NCBI RefSeq assembly: GCF_038246755.1
Contig: NZ_CP134706.1
Span: 248,001 to 312,000 of the forward strand
DNA from: Micromonospora sp. FIMYZ51
GTDB taxonomy: Bacteria; Actinomycetota; Actinomycetes; Mycobacteriales; Micromonosporaceae
DNA length: 64,000 nt
Direction: 5' to 3'
The position numbers and the translations under genes are program-made. The notes under the pieces were generated by a model. The model was not told the DNA's origin and made no database searches. It saw only the letters and a list, made by a program, of their open reading frames with translations. This document shows, piece after piece, positions 23,539-31,910 of this stretch; position 1 is the first letter of the stretch, and every line of letters starts with the position of its first letter.

Positions 23539-25151
23539 TCACTATTCCCGGCGTCGTCGCCGCCCTCGCGTCGTCCGCGCGTACCACGCACCGGCCCGCG
23601 CTGCTCGGCCGCGATCCGGTCACCTTCGCCGAGCTGCACGACCGGGGCACCGGCCGGATCGACGAGCTTGTCGACCTGGGTGTGACCGGCGGCGGCATCG
23701 TGGCGATCGTCTGCTTCAACGAGACGGTGGTCTTCGAGTACCTGGTCGCCGCCGGGTGGTTGGGCGCCGCCCTGATGCCGCTCAGTCCGGCGCTCACCGA
23801 CGCCGAGGTCGCCGCCCTGGTGGACAAGGCCGACGCCGCCGCCTGCGTGGTGACTCCTGCGGTCGGCGCCGAGCGCGCGGCCCGGCTGACCGAGGCCACC
23901 GGGCGCCGCTTCCAACTCGCCCCGCCGCCCACCGACCGGATGCGCAGTGCCGACGCGCGCCTGCCGGCCGACCCGGTGCGCCTGCCGGCCGACCCGGTGC
24001 GCCTGCCGGCCGACCCGGTGCCGCCGAGGGCCGACTCGACCTGCTGGGTCTCCACCACCGGTGGCAGCACCGGCACCCCCCGACTCTTCGCCGTCTCGCA
24101 CGAGCGACTGCTCACCAACTCGCTGCTCAACGCCTACGAGTGGGGTTGGTCGGCGTACCCGGTCCACGTCTCCCTCTCGCCGATCGCGCACGGCATCGGC
24201 TTCAGCCACGCCGTCGGCCAACTCGCGTCCGGCGGGACGGTGGCGCTGATCGAGCGGTACGACCCGGCTGCGGCCGTGGCATGGCTCAGCGGCGGCACCC
24301 CGACCTGGACGGCGGTGGTGCCGACGATGGTGCACGACCTGTACCGGCAGGAGGCGTCACTTTCCGCACTCGGCCTGCTGGTCTGCGCGGGCGCGCCGCT
24401 TGAGGTCGGACTGCGCGAGCGGGTCCTGACCGGCGGCGGCGCACGGCTCATCGAGTACTACGGCTCCACCGAGCTGGGCTGGGTGACCTGGCTGGAGCAC
24501 CGCCCCGGCGACCCGCGCGAAGGGCTGGTCGGCCTGCCGACGCTTGGTGCTGCGGTGCGGATCGTCGATGCGGACGGCCGACCGGTGCCGGACGGCCAGA
24601 TCGGCCGGGTGCAGAAGAGTGGCCGGCCGTACGCCATCCCGCTGGGCGGGGGCGTCTCCGCGTACGAGTCGAACGCCTCCGCCTGGGAGTCCTCCGGCGA
24701 TCTCGGCCGGATCGACGCCGACGGCTGCCTGATCCTGGCCGGGCGGGCCGACGACATGATCGTGGTCGGCGGGCAGAACGTCTACCCGGTCGAGGTGGAA
24801 CTCGTCCTGCGCGAGCACCCGGCGGTGCGGGAGGTGGTGGTGCGCGGCGCACACAGCGACCGGCTGGGCCAGAGCCTGGTCGCGTACGTCGAGGCCGATG
24901 CCGAGCCGCGACTCGCCGACGAACTCGCCGACCTCTGCGCCACCCGGCTCGCCAGGTACAAGCGCCCGGCCCGCTTCGTGGTCACCGACGCGCTGCCGCG
25001 CAACTCCGCCGGCAAGCTGCGCCGCTCCTTCACCCTTGCCGGGGACCGCTCCGCCGGCCCGCCTGGAGACCGCTCCGCCGGCCCGCTCGGGGATCGCTCC
25101 GGCGGCCCGCCTGGAGACCGCTCCGGCGGCCGGACGGGAGAACAGCGGTGA
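23535..25151 (+). CDS. AMP-forming acyl-CoA synthetase
   Basis: A 538-aa ANL-superfamily ligase. It has the P-loop-like STTGGSTGTPR, YGSTELGW (A5), the hinge DLGRIDADGCLILAGRADDMIVVGGQNVYPVEVE, and catalytic Lys in PRNSAGKLRRS. It activates a carboxylate through an acyl-AMP and transfers it to CoA. It is slightly short in the N-terminal domain and carries two in-frame repeat insertions: three copies of LPADPVR before the P-loop and four copies of GDRS(A/G)GPP after the catalytic Lys. ATG at 23535 overlaps the MaoC stop. With the CoA-transferases it shows that the pathway proceeds on CoA thioesters. Confidence 0.9.
   Translation: MITIPGVVAALASSARTTHRPALLGRDPVTFAELHDRGTGRIDELVDLGVTGGGIVAIVCFNETVVFEYLVAAGWLGAALMPLSPALTDAEVAALVDKADAAACVVTPAVGAERAARLTEATGRRFQLAPPPTDRMRSADARLPADPVRLPADPVRLPADPVPPRADSTCWVSTTGGSTGTPRLFAVSHERLLTNSLLNAYEWGWSAYPVHVSLSPIAHGIGFSHAVGQLASGGTVALIERYDPAAAVAWLSGGTPTWTAVVPTMVHDLYRQEASLSALGLLVCAGAPLEVGLRERVLTGGGARLIEYYGSTELGWVTWLEHRPGDPREGLVGLPTLGAAVRIVDADGRPVPDGQIGRVQKSGRPYAIPLGGGVSAYESNASAWESSGDLGRIDADGCLILAGRADDMIVVGGQNVYPVEVELVLREHPAVREVVVRGAHSDRLGQSLVAYVEADAEPRLADELADLCATRLARYKRPARFVVTDALPRNSAGKLRRSFTLAGDRSAGPPGDRSAGPLGDRSGGPPGDRSGGRTGEQR
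23958..24020 (+). repeat. Three perfect 21-bp tandem repeats inside the ligase gene
   Basis: The unit beginning CGCCTGCCGGCCGACCCGGT is repeated three times without change, encoding (R)LPADPV x3. It lies in a surface loop just before the ATP-binding motif, keeps the frame, and is a likely slippage product that may vary in copy number between strains. Confidence 0.9.
25041..25136 (+). repeat. Four imperfect 24-bp tandem repeats at the ligase C-terminus
   Basis: Units begin at 25041, 25065, 25089 and 25113 and encode G-D-R-S-(A/G)-G-P-P/L. They sit after the catalytic Lys loop, where the enzyme should end, so they form a disordered Gly/Pro/Arg tail. They differ by a few transitions, so they are older than the 21-bp repeats. 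Confidence 0.88.
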
Positions 25152-25867
25152 GCCGGCTGGCGGGCGCGGTCGCCCTGGTCACCGGTGCGATGTCCGGCAT
25201 CGGTCAGGGCATCGCCGAGCGGCTCGCGGCAGCGGGCGCGCAGGTCGTCGTCAACTCCCGTACGGTGCCGGCCGAGCCGGTCGAGCCCGCCCTGCACCTG
25301 GCCGGCGACGTGGCCGACGAGTCCGCCGTGACCGCGATGATCGCGACGATCGCCGAACGCTACGGTCGCCTCGACATCGTGGTCAACAGCGCCGGTGCCA
25401 CCAAGAACGTCCCGCACCACGACCTCGACGGGATCACCGTGGAGGACTGGAACCGGATCCTCGGCGTCAACGTGATCGGTGCCTGGAACACGGTGAAGGC
25501 CGCCGCGCCCTACCTGCGCGCGTCACCGATCGGGGCGGTGGTGAACATCTCCTCGATGGCCGGCATCCGGGTCACCGGCAGCAGCCTGCCGTACTCGGTC
25601 TCGAAAGCAGCCCTCAACCAGCTCACCCGCACCCTGGCAAAGGCGCTCGGCCCGGACATCCGGGTGAACGCGGTCGCGCCCGGTCTGATCGACACCCCCT
25701 GGACGCGCGGCTGGTCGGACCGGACCCGGGAGGTCCTGGAACTGGCCCCGCTGGCTCGGATCGGCACCCCCGCCGACGTGGCCGCCATGGTGCTCGCACT
25801 GATCGAGGCCGACTACGTTACGGGGGAGATCGTCACCGTCGACGGCGGGCTGTCGCTCAACAACTGA
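25148..25867 (+). CDS. Short-chain dehydrogenase/reductase (SDR)
   Basis: A 239-aa classical SDR with TGAMSGIG (12-19), NSAG, and the triad Ser136-Tyr149-Lys153 (YSVSK); it ends GEIVTVDGGLSLNN. The Arg after beta-2 (VVVNSRTVPAEP) leans toward NADP(H), unlike the first SDR of the operon, which hints at opposite redox directions. GTG at 25148 overlaps the ligase stop by 4 bp. It is the third SDR of the operon; specificity is unknown. Confidence 0.9.
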   Translation: MSRLAGAVALVTGAMSGIGQGIAERLAAAGAQVVVNSRTVPAEPVEPALHLAGDVADESAVTAMIATIAERYGRLDIVVNSAGATKNVPHHDLDGITVEDWNRILGVNVIGAWNTVKAAAPYLRASPIGAVVNISSMAGIRVTGSSLPYSVSKAALNQLTRTLAKALGPDIRVNAVAPGLIDTPWTRGWSDRTREVLELAPLARIGTPADVAAMVLALIEADYVTGEIVTVDGGLSLNN

Positions 25868-25882
25868 ACCCCTGGAGGCACG

Positions 25883-26869
25883 ATGACCACCGCACCCGGA
25901 CTCGGCTGGGGCATCATCGGTGCCGGCTTCATCGCCGGCAAATTCGTAAACGCCGTCACCAAGCACACCAGCTCCGAGGTCGTCGCGGTCGGCTCCCGCA
26001 ACCTGGAGAAGGCCACCGCCTTCGCGACGCAGCAGGGCATTCCCGCCGCCCACGGCAGCTACCGGGAACTGGTCGAGGACCCCCGGGTGCAGGCGGTGTA
26101 CGTCGCCACGCCGCACGTGCACCACCTGGCACACGCGCTGCTCGCCATCGAGGCCGGCAAGCCGGTGCTGATCGAGAAGCCGATCGCGGTCAACGCCGAG
26201 CAGGCGCGGACCCTGGCGAAGGCCGCCTCGGAGGCGGGCGTCTTCGCGATGGAGGCGATGTGGACGCGCTTCCTGCCGCACATGATCGAACTGCGCTCGC
26301 TTGTCGCTGCGGGTGACATCGGCGAGCTGGTCCACGTGCACGCCGAACACTCCCAGCACTTTCCCCTCGACCCGGCCCACCGCCTCTACAACCCGGAACT
26401 GGCCGGCGGTGCCCTGCTCGACCTGGGGGTCTACCCGCTGGCGCTGGTCCAGGATCTGCTCGGTCGACCCGCCCAGCTCGCCGCCGTCGGCACGCTCACC
26501 ACTACCGGCGTCGACGGCCAGGTCACCCTGGCGATGCGCCACGGCGAGCGGGCACAGTCGAGTGTGCACACGTCACTGTGGGGGCTGAGCGCGATCAGCG
26601 CGCAGATCCTGGGCACCGACGGCCGGATCACCTTCGACGGCCCGTTCCTGCGTCCGACGATCCTCCGCCTCGAGACGCGGGCCGGAAAGGTGCACACCTT
26701 CGACGGCACCGCTCGCAACGGTTTCCAGTTCGAGGTGGACGAGGTGGCCCGCTGCGTCGCCGAGGGCCTGATCGAGAGCCCCCTGCTGCCCCTCGACGAC
26801 AGCGTCGCCACCCTGGAGGTGATCGACCAGGCCCGCGCCGCCCTCGGCGTCCGCTACCCGTTCGAGTGA
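25883..26869 (+). CDS. Gfo/Idh/MocA family NAD(P)-dependent oxidoreductase
   Basis: A 328-aa dehydrogenase with GWGIIGAGFIAGKFV at the N-terminus, Lys99 in LIEKPIAVN, MEAMWTRFLPHM and the conserved GGALLDLGVYPL of the substrate domain. It is closest in style to trans-1,2-dihydrobenzenediol dehydrogenase/sugar-oxidoreductase members. It has a good TGGAGG ribosome-binding site 15 bp after the SDR gene and is the last gene of the catabolic operon. It differs from the 17078 paralogue, so the two probably act on different stereocentres. Confidence 0.9.
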   Translation: MTTAPGLGWGIIGAGFIAGKFVNAVTKHTSSEVVAVGSRNLEKATAFATQQGIPAAHGSYRELVEDPRVQAVYVATPHVHHLAHALLAIEAGKPVLIEKPIAVNAEQARTLAKAASEAGVFAMEAMWTRFLPHMIELRSLVAAGDIGELVHVHAEHSQHFPLDPAHRLYNPELAGGALLDLGVYPLALVQDLLGRPAQLAAVGTLTTTGVDGQVTLAMRHGERAQSSVHTSLWGLSAISAQILGTDGRITFDGPFLRPTILRLETRAGKVHTFDGTARNGFQFEVDEVARCVAEGLIESPLLPLDDSVATLEVIDQARAALGVRYPFE

Positions 26870-26921
26870 CGGCGGATGGCAGGATCGGAGCATTCGGCAA
26901 CGCCACAGGGGGAGGTGCAGC

Positions 26922-27404
26922 GTGCCGGAACCGATCCGCATCGCCGTTCTGACCGGAGCCACTCTCACCACCGGGCTGGTGGCCGGGCTCTTCTTCGCGT
27001 ACGCCTGCTCGGTCATGCCGGGGCTGGCCGCGACCGACGACCGGACGCTTGTCGGCACCATGCAGTCGATCAACCGGAAGATCATCAACGGTTGGTTCCT
27101 GTCGGTGTTCCTGGGTGGGCCGCTGCTGGTCGCGGTGGCCGTCATCGGGTACGCCGGTGCCGGCGCGGTGTTCTGGTGGCTCCTCGCCGGGCTGCTCTGC
27201 CACCTGGTCACGCTTGGCGTGACCGGCCGATGCAACGTACCGCTGAACAACCAGCTGGACGCCGCCGGTCCGGTCGACCAGATCACCGACCTGGCGGCCG
27301 TCCGGCGGGGCTTCGAGGACACCTGGGTGCGCTGGAACCTGGTCCGTACGCTCAGCTCGGTCGCCGCCTTCGGCTGCCTGATCGGCGCCCTGCTCACCCA
27401 CTGA
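26922..27404 (+). CDS. DUF1772 family membrane protein
   Basis: A 160-aa protein with four hydrophobic helices and family residues such as FFAYACSVMPGLAATDDRTLVGTMQSIN and CNVPLNNQLD. DUF1772 includes anthrone-oxygenase-like proteins, but most members have no assigned role. GTG at 26922 follows GGGGGAGGTGCAGC. It lies 52 bp after the catabolic operon and could be read through, although it does not resemble pathway genes. Confidence 0.82.
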   Translation: MPEPIRIAVLTGATLTTGLVAGLFFAYACSVMPGLAATDDRTLVGTMQSINRKIINGWFLSVFLGGPLLVAVAVIGYAGAGAVFWWLLAGLLCHLVTLGVTGRCNVPLNNQLDAAGPVDQITDLAAVRRGFEDTWVRWNLVRTLSSVAAFGCLIGALLTH

Positions 27405-27498
27405 CCACCGGTGTGACGGGCCTGAGCGGGCACCGCCGCGTCCCCGGCTGCGGCACGCCGGCATGCTTGGAGCGCGGCTGACCGGGTACGGACCGGTC

Positions 27499-28581
27499 AT
27501 GCGGATCGTGGTGGTGGGGGCGAGCGGGAACGTCGGCACCGCGCTGCTTCGCCGGTTGCGGCGGGAGCGCGACGTCCAGGTCGTCGGCGTGGCGCGCCGG
27601 CTGCCGCACGCGGGGTCCGGTGCGCCTTACGACGGGCTGCGCTGGCACTCCTGCGACATCGGGTCGCCGGGTGCGGCGGACGAACTCACCGGGGTCTTCG
27701 CCGGTGCCGACGCGGTGGTGCACCTGGCCTGGCAGATCCAGCCCAGCCACGACCAGCGCCAGCTGCACCGGACAAACGTGGGCGGCAGCCGGGCGGTGGT
27801 CGACGCGGTACTGCGCGCCCGGGTACCGGCCCTGGTGTACGCCTCGTCGGTCGGCACGTACGCGCCCGGCCCGAAGAACCTGCCGATCAGCGAGCGCTGG
27901 CCGGCGACCGGGGTGGCCGCCTCGTCGTACAGCCGGGACAAGGCGGCGGTGGAGGAGATGCTCGACGGGATCGAGCGGACCCACCCGGCGCTGCGGGTGG
28001 TGCGGCTGCGCCCCGGGCTGATCTTCCAACGGGAGGCCGGCACCGAGATCAGCCGTTACTTCCTCGGGCCGCTGGTGCCGGTGCGCCTGCTGCGCTTCGG
28101 TCGGCTGCCGCTGGTGCCCGCGAACCGGCGACTGCGGATGCAGGCGGTGCACGCGGACGACGTCGCTGATGCGTACGCCCGGGCGGTGCTTGGTGACGCC
28201 CGCGGCGCCTTCAACGTCGCCGCGGACCCGGTGCTGACCCCGGAGCTGGTGGCCCGGCACTTCCACGGCTGGACGGTGCCGGTGGCCGCCCCGGTGCTGC
28301 GCGCGGCCGCTGCGTTGACCTGGCGGGCCCGGTTGCAGCCGGTCGACGGCGGCTGGGTGGAGCTGGCGCTGAACGTGCCGCTGATGTCCAGCGAGCGGGC
28401 CGCGACCGAGCTGGGCTGGCAGCCGAGCGTCGACGCGACCACCGCCCTGAAGGAACTCCTGGCCGGCATGGCCGACCGCGCCGGCACCCCCAGCCCGCCG
28501 CTCTCGACGACGCCCACCCTCCCCGGCCGCCCCGCCGCCCTGCTCAAGGCCCGCCCGGCCGGCCAGGGCAACCCCTACTGA
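27499..28581 (+). CDS. NAD-dependent epimerase/dehydratase (extended SDR)
   Basis: A 360-aa extended SDR. It has the N-terminal GASGNVG motif, a substrate/NAD middle region VVHLAWQIQPSHD, ASSVGTYAPG, and Tyr-Lys as SSYSRDKAAVEEML. The length and C-terminal segment (LMSSERAATELGWQPS) match sugar-epimerase-like reductases common in actinobacteria. ATG at 27499 is used because the glycine motif starts four residues later; ATG at 27463 adds 12 residues of no family character. The product is unknown. It converges on the lipoprotein gene with 4 bp between stops. Confidence 0.85.
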   Translation: MRIVVVGASGNVGTALLRRLRRERDVQVVGVARRLPHAGSGAPYDGLRWHSCDIGSPGAADELTGVFAGADAVVHLAWQIQPSHDQRQLHRTNVGGSRAVVDAVLRARVPALVYASSVGTYAPGPKNLPISERWPATGVAASSYSRDKAAVEEMLDGIERTHPALRVVRLRPGLIFQREAGTEISRYFLGPLVPVRLLRFGRLPLVPANRRLRMQAVHADDVADAYARAVLGDARGAFNVAADPVLTPELVARHFHGWTVPVAAPVLRAAAALTWRARLQPVDGGWVELALNVPLMSSERAATELGWQPSVDATTALKELLAGMADRAGTPSPPLSTTPTLPGRPAALLKARPAGQGNPY

Positions 28582-28585
28582 CTCC

Positions 28586-29830
28586 TCAGCGGAGCGTGCT
28601 GCCGGTGACGACCGGCTTACCGGCGCCGAGGAAGAAGATGCCGGGGAAACCGTCGGTCTCGAAGCCGTGGCTGGGGTTGCGGCGCACCGTCGACCCTTCG
28701 ATGCGCAGGGTGCCGGTGCGGTTGTTGCTGACGAAGAAGATCGCCCCGCCGCCCTCCTTCGCGTCGTTGCCCTCGATGGTCGTGCCGGCGATGCGTACCG
28801 AGAACTCGTTGCCGTCGCAGTAGATCGCGCCGCCGCTGCCGCCACCCGGGGTGCCGGGCTTGGCCGGATTGGCGCCGTTGCCGACCGCCGCGTTGCCCCG
28901 GAACGCGCTGTTGAGCACCTCCCAGGAGACGCCGATGCTGCTCAGCGCGCCACCGTTGGCGCACGAACCGCCGGTGAAGGTGCTGTTCACCACGTACACC
29001 GGCTGGTTGTCGTGCTGGTCGAGCACCCGGATGGCCGCACCGCCGAGGTCCGGGCCGGTGCGGTCGCAGCGGTTGTCGGCGAAGTGCGAGTTGACCACCT
29101 TGAGCCGGCCGCCCCGGACGAAGATCGCGCCACCGCCGCCGCCGTCGGTCCGCTGGCCGGTGGCGTCACCGTTGGCGAAGCCGAGATTCTGCACGGTCAG
29201 TTGCGGATGGTCCTGGTTGTTGCAGTGCGAGGTGGTCCACCCCTGGAGCGGGTCACAGGTGTTCATGTAGAGGATGCGCCGGCGGCCCTGCCCGCTGAGG
29301 GTGACCTTGCCGCCGCCGTCGAGCACCACCCGCGGACCGTTGGCGTTGCGTACCTTGGCGGTCGCCGCCATCTCGATGGTCACCGGGTCGGGGCCGCAGT
29401 CGAAGGTGATGATCCCGCCGGCCGCCACCGCCCGGACCACCGCCGCCGAGGTGCAACTGGCCGGCGTGCCGGTGCCGACGGTGCGGGTCGGCTTCGAGGT
29501 GTCGACCGCCCGCGCCGCAGCCGGCACGGCGGCTCTACCGGCCGAGTTGCCGCCCGCTGCACCGGCCGACGCCGCTGGTCGCCCCGGGCTGGCGCTGCTC
29601 GGCGCGCTGCCGAGACCGCTTCGGCCCGACGGGGTGGCGGCGCCGCTCTGCGGCAGCTCGCCCTGCGGCGCTGCGGTCGGCGGCTGCTCGCCCTCCGCGA
29701 GCGGTGCCTCGGTGCCACTGACGTACGGCGCCTGGCCGCTGCGCGGGTCGGCGCGGGGCACCGAGGGGCCGCCGCAGCCGGCCAGCACGGTGACGGCGAC
29801 ACCGAGGGTGATGACGGATCTCAGACGCAC
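28586..29830 (-). CDS. Right-handed parallel beta-helix lipoprotein
   Basis: A 414-aa exported lipoprotein with lipobox LAGC (Cys19). A Pro/Ala/Gly-rich linker runs to about residue 115. A pectate-lyase-like beta-helix follows with coils such as GGAIFVRGGRLKVVNSHFADNRC, GGALSSIGVSWEVLNSAFRGN and GGGAIFFVSNNRTGTLRIEGSTV. Four Cys in the helix may form disulfides. Proteins of this shape bind or cleave acidic polysaccharide, but no catalytic Asp/Arg set of a known lyase is apparent. It is monocistronic. Confidence 0.82.
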   Translation of the reverse strand: MRLRSVITLGVAVTVLAGCGGPSVPRADPRSGQAPYVSGTEAPLAEGEQPPTAAPQGELPQSGAATPSGRSGLGSAPSSASPGRPAASAGAAGGNSAGRAAVPAAARAVDTSKPTRTVGTGTPASCTSAAVVRAVAAGGIITFDCGPDPVTIEMAATAKVRNANGPRVVLDGGGKVTLSGQGRRRILYMNTCDPLQGWTTSHCNNQDHPQLTVQNLGFANGDATGQRTDGGGGGAIFVRGGRLKVVNSHFADNRCDRTGPDLGGAAIRVLDQHDNQPVYVVNSTFTGGSCANGGALSSIGVSWEVLNSAFRGNAAVGNGANPAKPGTPGGGSGGAIYCDGNEFSVRIAGTTIEGNDAKEGGGAIFFVSNNRTGTLRIEGSTVRRNPSHGFETDGFPGIFFLGAGKPVVTGSTLR

Positions 29831-29878
29831 CCCGTGATGCTAGAAGCCATTCGCCGCCGGAGCGAGCACCATCGCTGG

Positions 29879-30571
29879 TCAGACGAGAGGGGCGTGGTGC
29901 AGGTGCCGGCGGCGGCGCAGCCGGACGCCGAACACCCCGGCGACCGTCACGATCATCAGCGCGGTGACCACCACCGCGTGCAGGATGCCCCGACTCAGGT
30001 AACCGCCGTCGGTGTGGTCCACCGCCCAGGTGGCGATCTCCCGGCTGGACCAGAACGGCGTCAGCCTCGCCCCGGAGCTGGCCGGGTCGAGCAGCATCTG
30101 CATGGCGACCACGGTGAGCAGCAGCAGGGTCCCCTCCAACTCGCGGGGAAGCAGGGTGCCGATCAGCATGCCGAACGGCGCGGCCACCGCCACGCAGCAG
30201 AGCATCGCCACGGCGATCCCGCCGTACCGCAGGTTGGCCGCGTCGAAGACGGTGAGCAGGAAGAACGGCACCGAGACGGCCAGCCCGAGCGCCCACAGGC
30301 CGAGCATCCGCCCGAGGTAGAGGTGGTGCGGGCGGTAACCGGCGAGCCGCAGCCGGGGTTCCAACTCGCGAGCGGCGCTGGTGGCGAAGAGCGCGGCGGT
30401 GCTCACCGCCCAGCTGATGCCGAGCAACAGCGCACGAACCGACTGCCCGACGTAGGAGTCCCGCCGAATCAGCCAGAAGACCAACGGCATCAAGAGCAGA
30501 AGCAGCAGTACGCCCCGACGGCGCGCCAGCTCCCGCAGCGTCATCTCGGCCACGGTGACCAGCCGGTTCAT
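29879..30571 (-). CDS. ABC transporter permease of the PadR/HAAS operon
   Basis: A 230-aa membrane protein with six hydrophobic segments (LLLLLLMPLVFWL, LGLWALGLAVSVPFFLLTVF, MLCCVAVAAPFGMLIGTLL and others), ending in a basic tail. It is a short ABC-2-like permease, probably an exporter. ATG at 30571 overlaps the ATPase stop by 4 bp. It is the last gene of the PadR-ATPase-permease operon. The cargo is unknown. Confidence 0.8.
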   Translation of the reverse strand: MNRLVTVAEMTLRELARRRGVLLLLLLMPLVFWLIRRDSYVGQSVRALLLGISWAVSTAALFATSAARELEPRLRLAGYRPHHLYLGRMLGLWALGLAVSVPFFLLTVFDAANLRYGGIAVAMLCCVAVAAPFGMLIGTLLPRELEGTLLLLTVVAMQMLLDPASSGARLTPFWSSREIATWAVDHTDGGYLSRGILHAVVVTALMIVTVAGVFGVRLRRRRHLHHAPLV

Positions 30572-31410
30572 GAACGGCCTCCATGCTGGGCGGAAGTGCG
30601 ACCGCCCGACTGGGCGGGGGTCAGGTCGAGCACCACGTCGACCCGGTCGAGCTGGTTGAGCAGGTGGGTCACCACCACGATGGCCCGACCCTCGTCGCGC
30701 AACCGGATCAACTGATCCCAGAGGTTGACGTAGCTGCCCTGGTCGAAGCCCTGGTACGGCTCGTCCAGCAGCAGCACGTCCGGCGCGGCGAGGGTGGACA
30801 TGGTCAGGTTCAGCTTCTGCCGCGTACCGCCGGAGAGGTGCCGGGCGAGTACGTCCCGATCGGGCTCCCAGCCAAGTTGCTGGGCCGCCGCCCGACCCGC
30901 GCGTCGGGCCGGTCCCCGCGCCATCCCCTGCCCGGCACCGACCAGCACGAAGTGTTCGTCGGGCAGCAGAAAGTCGACGGTGCCGCCCTGCTGCGGGCAG
31001 TAACCGAGCCGACCCGAGACGGTCACCGCACCGGCGTCGGGTGAGATCAACCCGGCACAGATGCGCAGGAAGGTGCTCTTGCCGCAGCCGTTGGCGCCGA
31101 CCACGGCGGCGATCTGCCCGGCACGTACGGTAAGCGTCGCGTCCCGGAGCACCGTGCGTCGGCCGTACCGCTTGGTGATGCCCTTGGCGTGCAGCCGGAC
31201 CGGGCCGGGGCGCGGGCCGGGCGCGGTGCCGATGCTCTCCACGATCGCGGCGGCGTACGCCTGCGGCGGGCCGAAGACCAGCCACGGGTCGCCCCCGCCC
31301 TCACGCAGGTGCGTGGCGGCCTCGGCGACCACATGTCGGGCGGCGTCGGCCGCCACCCGGCGCTGGTACAGCTCGGCCCCGAAGGCCCGTAGCCACTCGT
31401 CGGCGTTCAC
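30568..31410 (-). CDS. ABC transporter ATPase with N-terminal HAAS-like helical domain
   Basis: A 280-aa protein. Residues 1-60 (NADEWLRAFGAELYQRRVAAD, HVVAEAATHLREGGGDPWLVFGPPQAYAAAIV) resemble the HAAS helical domain normally found in PadR-associated membrane proteins. Residues 75-280 are an ABC ATPase: Walker A GANGCGKST, a Q-loop at CPQQGG, signature LSGGTRQKLNL, Walker B VLLLDEPYQGFD and H-loop VTHLL. GTG at 31410 overlaps the PadR stop (GTGA) and is preferred over longer starts that cross the PadR gene. The fusion may couple the ATPase to the PadR-sensed signal or to the permease. Confidence 0.85.
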   Translation of the reverse strand: MNADEWLRAFGAELYQRRVAADAARHVVAEAATHLREGGGDPWLVFGPPQAYAAAIVESIGTAPGPRPGPVRLHAKGITKRYGRRTVLRDATLTVRAGQIAAVVGANGCGKSTFLRICAGLISPDAGAVTVSGRLGYCPQQGGTVDFLLPDEHFVLVGAGQGMARGPARRAGRAAAQQLGWEPDRDVLARHLSGGTRQKLNLTMSTLAAPDVLLLDEPYQGFDQGSYVNLWDQLIRLRDEGRAIVVVTHLLNQLDRVDVVLDLTPAQSGGRTSAQHGGRS

Positions 31411-31745
31411 CCGTCGACCCCCTTCGTGACGATGCCGGTCACCGGCGCCACGAACGCCAACCAGGCGTTGCCGCCGTGTCGCAGTGCCGCCCGCCCGTCG
31501 TCGGTGAGCTGGTAGTACTTGCGGGCCGGACCCGACCCGCCGGCCCGCCACTGCGCGGTGACCAGGCCGGTGCGTTGCAGTCGCAACAGCACCGGGTAGA
31601 GCGTGCCGCCCTGGATCGGCCCGACGCCTGCGGCTTCGAGCGACTGGGCCAGCTGGTAGCCGTAGGACTCACCCTCGTGCAGCAGCCCGAGTACGCAGAG
31701 GTCGAGCACTCCACGCAGCCACTGCCCGCGACGGTCGGAATCCAC
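31407..31745 (-). CDS. PadR family transcriptional regulator
   Basis: A 112-aa PadR protein: LRGVLDLCVLGLLHEGESYGYQLAQSLEAAG, GTLYPVLLRLQRTGLV, KYYQLTDDGRAAL. GTG at 31745 is preferred; ATG at 31781 would add 12 residues and overlap an ATCTAGAT-containing promoter. It heads the operon with the HAAS-ATPase and permease. The likely site is the AT-rich block with TATCTAGATG and AACTACCTAGTT (31766-31796), which would permit autoregulation. Confidence 0.88.
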   Translation of the reverse strand: MDSDRRGQWLRGVLDLCVLGLLHEGESYGYQLAQSLEAAGVGPIQGGTLYPVLLRLQRTGLVTAQWRAGGSGPARKYYQLTDDGRAALRHGGNAWLAFVAPVTGIVTKGVDG

Positions 31746-31832
31746 CCGCCGAACCCTAGCGGCGCTATCTAGATGGCACAACTACCTAGTTGGGTCGGCA
31801 GCTCCTCAAAATCCGGCTCGAATCGCTCTCAG

Positions 31833-31890
31833 CCCCGGCCGAGCGGCTCCCGCCCCGGCCGAGCGGCTCCCGCCCCGGCCGAGCGGCTCA
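31833..31890. repeat. 20-bp tandem repeat, about 2.9 copies
   Basis: CCCCGGCCGAGCGGCTCCCG is repeated at 31833, 31853 and 31873 (the last copy ends early). It lies in the short gap between the PadR promoter and the convergent end of the phosphatase gene. It may form alternative GC stems; no gene is associated. Confidence 0.85.
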
Positions 31891-31910
31891 GCTGGCCCCG
31901 CCGAGCCGGC

